NCBI RefSeq assembly: GCF_011765465.1
Contig: NZ_CP050265.1
Span: forward strand, 3,202,425-3,266,424
Direction of reading: 5' to 3'
Origin: Erythrobacter sp.
GTDB taxonomy: Bacteria > Pseudomonadota > Alphaproteobacteria > Sphingomonadales > Sphingomonadaceae
DNA length: 64,000 nucleotides
The notes under the pieces were generated by a model, which worked only from the letters and a program-made list of their open reading frames with translations, was not told the DNA's origin and made no database searches. The translations under genes and the position numbers were made by a program. Below, one piece after another: positions 61,965 through 64,000 of this stretch (position 1 is the stretch's first letter; each line of letters begins with the position of its first letter).

Positions 61965-64000
61965 ATGAACGTCGCGAAGCTCTCCACCCACGCTCTCCTG
62001 CTCGCCGCGGCGAGCGCCCTTCCGATGGCCGCCCAGGCGCAGGAAGCCCCCGACACCGCCGAACCCCCGGCCGAGGAAGAGAAGGCGATCATCGTCACCG
62101 GCTCGCGCATCGCGGTCGATCCCAATCTCGGCTCCGCCGCCCCGATTACCGCGGTCGACGGCGAAGTGCTGACCCAGTCGGGCACGGCCGACGTGGTCGA
62201 CGTGCTGCGCGACGTGCCCGCGCTCTCGACCTCGACCACCACCGAAGCCTCGATCGACGGGGTCTTCGGCGAAGCGGTCGGCCAGTCGATCCTCAACCTG
62301 CGCGGCCTCGGATCGAACCGCACTCTGGTGCTGGTCAACGGCCGTCGTCACGTCTCGGGCGTCGCGGGCGAGCAGGCGGTGGACATCAACTCGATCCCCT
62401 CCGCCCTCATCGAGCGGGTCGAAGTGCTGACCGGCGGCGCGTCCTCGGTCTACGGCGCGGACGCGGTCACGGGCGTCGTCAACTTCATCCTGCGCGAGGA
62501 TTTCGAGGGGCTCGAGGCGAACGTGCAATCCGGCCTCTCCTCGCGCGGGGACGCCTTCCGCATCAACGGCGACCTCACCTGGGGCATGAATTTCGCCGAC
62601 GGGCGCGGCAATTTCGTGATCTCGGGCGAATATGCCTATGGCGAGGAGCTGCAGTTCGGCGACCGCTCCTTCACCCGCAACAACGGCATTTTCGACGACC
62701 AGGACAACCCCGCGCTGCGTTTCCAGGCGGGCGACATCGGCGCGGACACGCCCAATTTCGCGCAGTTCTATGCCGTGGGCGCGGGCGGTTTCCCGACCGG
62801 CTTTCCGATCCTCAGCGCCGATGCCTTCAGCCAGCGTTTTCTCGACCAGTTCGGGGTCGCGCCCAACCTGACGGCGGCGGAACTGGCGCTGATCGACCGC
62901 GCGGCCAATGCCCCGCGGCGCTTCATCGCGGCCGATCCGCGCTTTTCGCTGTCCTCGGCGGGCGGGGTGGTCGCGCCCGGCGACATCGGCCTGTCCGACG
63001 GCCCCGACATCAACGGCAACGGCGTGCCCGACTGCCTCGAAAGCTCGGTCGGCTTCAACTCGACTTTCAATCCCGGCGCTTTCGGCCTTGCGGGCGGCTG
63101 CGCGGTGATCAATCCCGACGGTTCGGTCGGGGTCTACCAGGACGGCACGATCACCGGCCTGTTCAACCAGTTCGGCGGCCCCGGCATCCAGAACAATTTC
63201 GACGTCAACTCGCTCATCCCGGAAACCGAGCGGTGGTCGGTCAACACCAACCTGACCTACGAAATCTCGTCCGAGGCGACGCTCTTCTTCGAGGGCAAGT
63301 ATGTCTCGAACTCGGCCGAATTCCAGGCCCAGCCCAACACCTTCTACGACCTGCTGACGATCCGGGCGGACAACCCCTTCATCACGCCCGACCTGCAGCC
63401 CTTCGTCGCGCCGCTGTTCTTCGGCGGGGGCGAGGGGCTCTACATCACCCGCGACCCGGCGGACCTGGGGCCGAACCGCAACCGCAACGAGTTCGAGACC
63501 TGGCGCTTCGTCGGCGGGATGCGCGGCGACATCACCGACCATTTCTCCTACGAGATCGCGGCCAATTACGGCAAGTTCAACCAGACCACGAACGACGCCA
63601 ACCGCGTCATCATGGACCGTTTCTTCGCCGCGATCGACGTGACGAGCGATGCGGCGGGCAACCCGATCTGCCGGTCCGACATCGACCCGACCCCGCCCGC
63701 GACCACGCCGTTCGGCATTCCGGCGGGCGATCCGGGCTTCTTCACCTTCAACCCCGGCGACGGGTCGTGCCGCCCGGCCAACATCCTCGGCGGGATCGGC
63801 GCGATCAGCCAGGACGCGATCGACTTCATCACCACCACGGTGGTCAATGAATTCGAGCTCGAACAGCTCGTCTTCAGCGCGATCTTCAGCGGCGACACCG
63901 GCGCTTTCTTCGAATTGCCGGGCGGCCCGGTCGGCTTTGCCGGCGGCTTCGAATTCCGCGAGGAGAAGAGCACCTCCGAATTCGACCCGCTGGTGCGCGG
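61965..64000 (+). CDS. TonB-dependent receptor, truncated by the window end
   Basis: At least 678 residues of a TonB-dependent receptor; the 3' end is outside the window. A signal peptide (MNVAKLSTHALLLAAASALPMAAQAQ) is followed by a TonB-box-like stretch (KAIIVTGSRI), the plug domain with SILNLRGLGSNRTLVLVNG and VEVLTGGASSVYGADAVTG, and the start of the barrel. This plug type is frequent in Sphingomonadales receptors of unknown substrate. Start ATG 61965 with a GGGG purine block upstream. It is a separate unit from the phytase operon, with its own promoter. Confidence 0.9.
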   Translation, partial: MNVAKLSTHALLLAAASALPMAAQAQEAPDTAEPPAEEEKAIIVTGSRIAVDPNLGSAAPITAVDGEVLTQSGTADVVDVLRDVPALSTSTTTEASIDGVFGEAVGQSILNLRGLGSNRTLVLVNGRRHVSGVAGEQAVDINSIPSALIERVEVLTGGASSVYGADAVTGVVNFILREDFEGLEANVQSGLSSRGDAFRINGDLTWGMNFADGRGNFVISGEYAYGEELQFGDRSFTRNNGIFDDQDNPALRFQAGDIGADTPNFAQFYAVGAGGFPTGFPILSADAFSQRFLDQFGVAPNLTAAELALIDRAANAPRRFIAADPRFSLSSAGGVVAPGDIGLSDGPDINGNGVPDCLESSVGFNSTFNPGAFGLAGGCAVINPDGSVGVYQDGTITGLFNQFGGPGIQNNFDVNSLIPETERWSVNTNLTYEISSEATLFFEGKYVSNSAEFQAQPNTFYDLLTIRADNPFITPDLQPFVAPLFFGGGEGLYITRDPADLGPNRNRNEFETWRFVGGMRGDITDHFSYEIAANYGKFNQTTNDANRVIMDRFFAAIDVTSDAAGNPICRSDIDPTPPATTPFGIPAGDPGFFTFNPGDGSCRPANILGGIGAISQDAIDFITTTVVNEFELEQLVFSAIFSGDTGAFFELPGGPVGFAGGFEFREEKSTSEFDPLVR

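Overview
The window looks like chromosome of a GC-rich alphaproteobacterium of the Sphingomonadales, most likely Erythrobacteraceae. Evidence: a complete EcfG/NepR/PhyR general stress response locus, adjacent TonB-dependent receptors, a class I PHA synthase with an alanine/lysine-rich phasin, LptF/LptG, and a light-dependent protochlorophyllide reductase (LPOR), an enzyme known in some aerobic anoxygenic phototrophs of this group. Genus is inference; no rRNA is present.

Layout. 1-4.6 kb: 3' part of Fe superoxide dismutase, then ecfG-nepR, a divergent CHASE/HWE histidine kinase and phyR, with EcfG-type promoter elements between nepR and the kinase. 4.6-11.3 kb: acyltransferase-like protein, membrane fatty-acid desaturase, a small lipoprotein, the lptF-lptG-GNAT operon, a DUF427 protein and clpS. 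11.4-14.5 kb: phasin and PHA synthase, with a TGC-N3-GCA operator pair at the phasin promoter and two CU-loop hairpins in its 3' UTR. 14.6-20.1 kb: aminotransferase, a tightly packed five-gene run (HTH-membrane protein, small helical protein, membrane protein, JAB/RadC protein, lone winged helix), enoyl-CoA hydratase and thioesterase. 20.27-20.46 kb: tRNA-Cys(GCA) and tRNA-Thr(CGT).

20.4-35.2 kb is an integrated element of about 14.8 kb bounded by a 45-bp perfect direct repeat of the tRNA-Thr 3' end. It encodes a tyrosine-type integrase, an AlpA-like regulator, a primase-helicase, an iteron-like repeat cluster, a serine recombinase, two SNase-like nucleases, and terminase small and (split) large subunits. 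Its left end carries a type II restriction endonuclease, a C5-cytosine methyltransferase and a Vsr repair nuclease. No capsid, portal or tail gene is visible. This is the layout of a phage satellite (PICI-like) carrying a defence cargo, and it is the most interesting object here.

35.3-46.3 kb is a carbon/energy module: D-lactate dehydrogenase, an internally deleted lactate-permease relative, a P2-type cation ATPase, a GH65 disaccharide phosphorylase, beta-phosphoglucomutase, a PfkB phosphofructokinase and PEP synthase. Together they could phosphorolyse a disaccharide, feed glycolysis and dispose of pyruvate as D-lactate or PEP. 46.7-53.8 kb: a soluble PAS chemoreceptor and a three-gene RND efflux operon. 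53.8-57.6 kb: a secreted M14 peptidase and LPOR. 57.8-64 kb: a TonB-dependent receptor with a beta-propeller phytase (receptor RBS buried in a hairpin), then a second TonB-dependent receptor cut by the window end.
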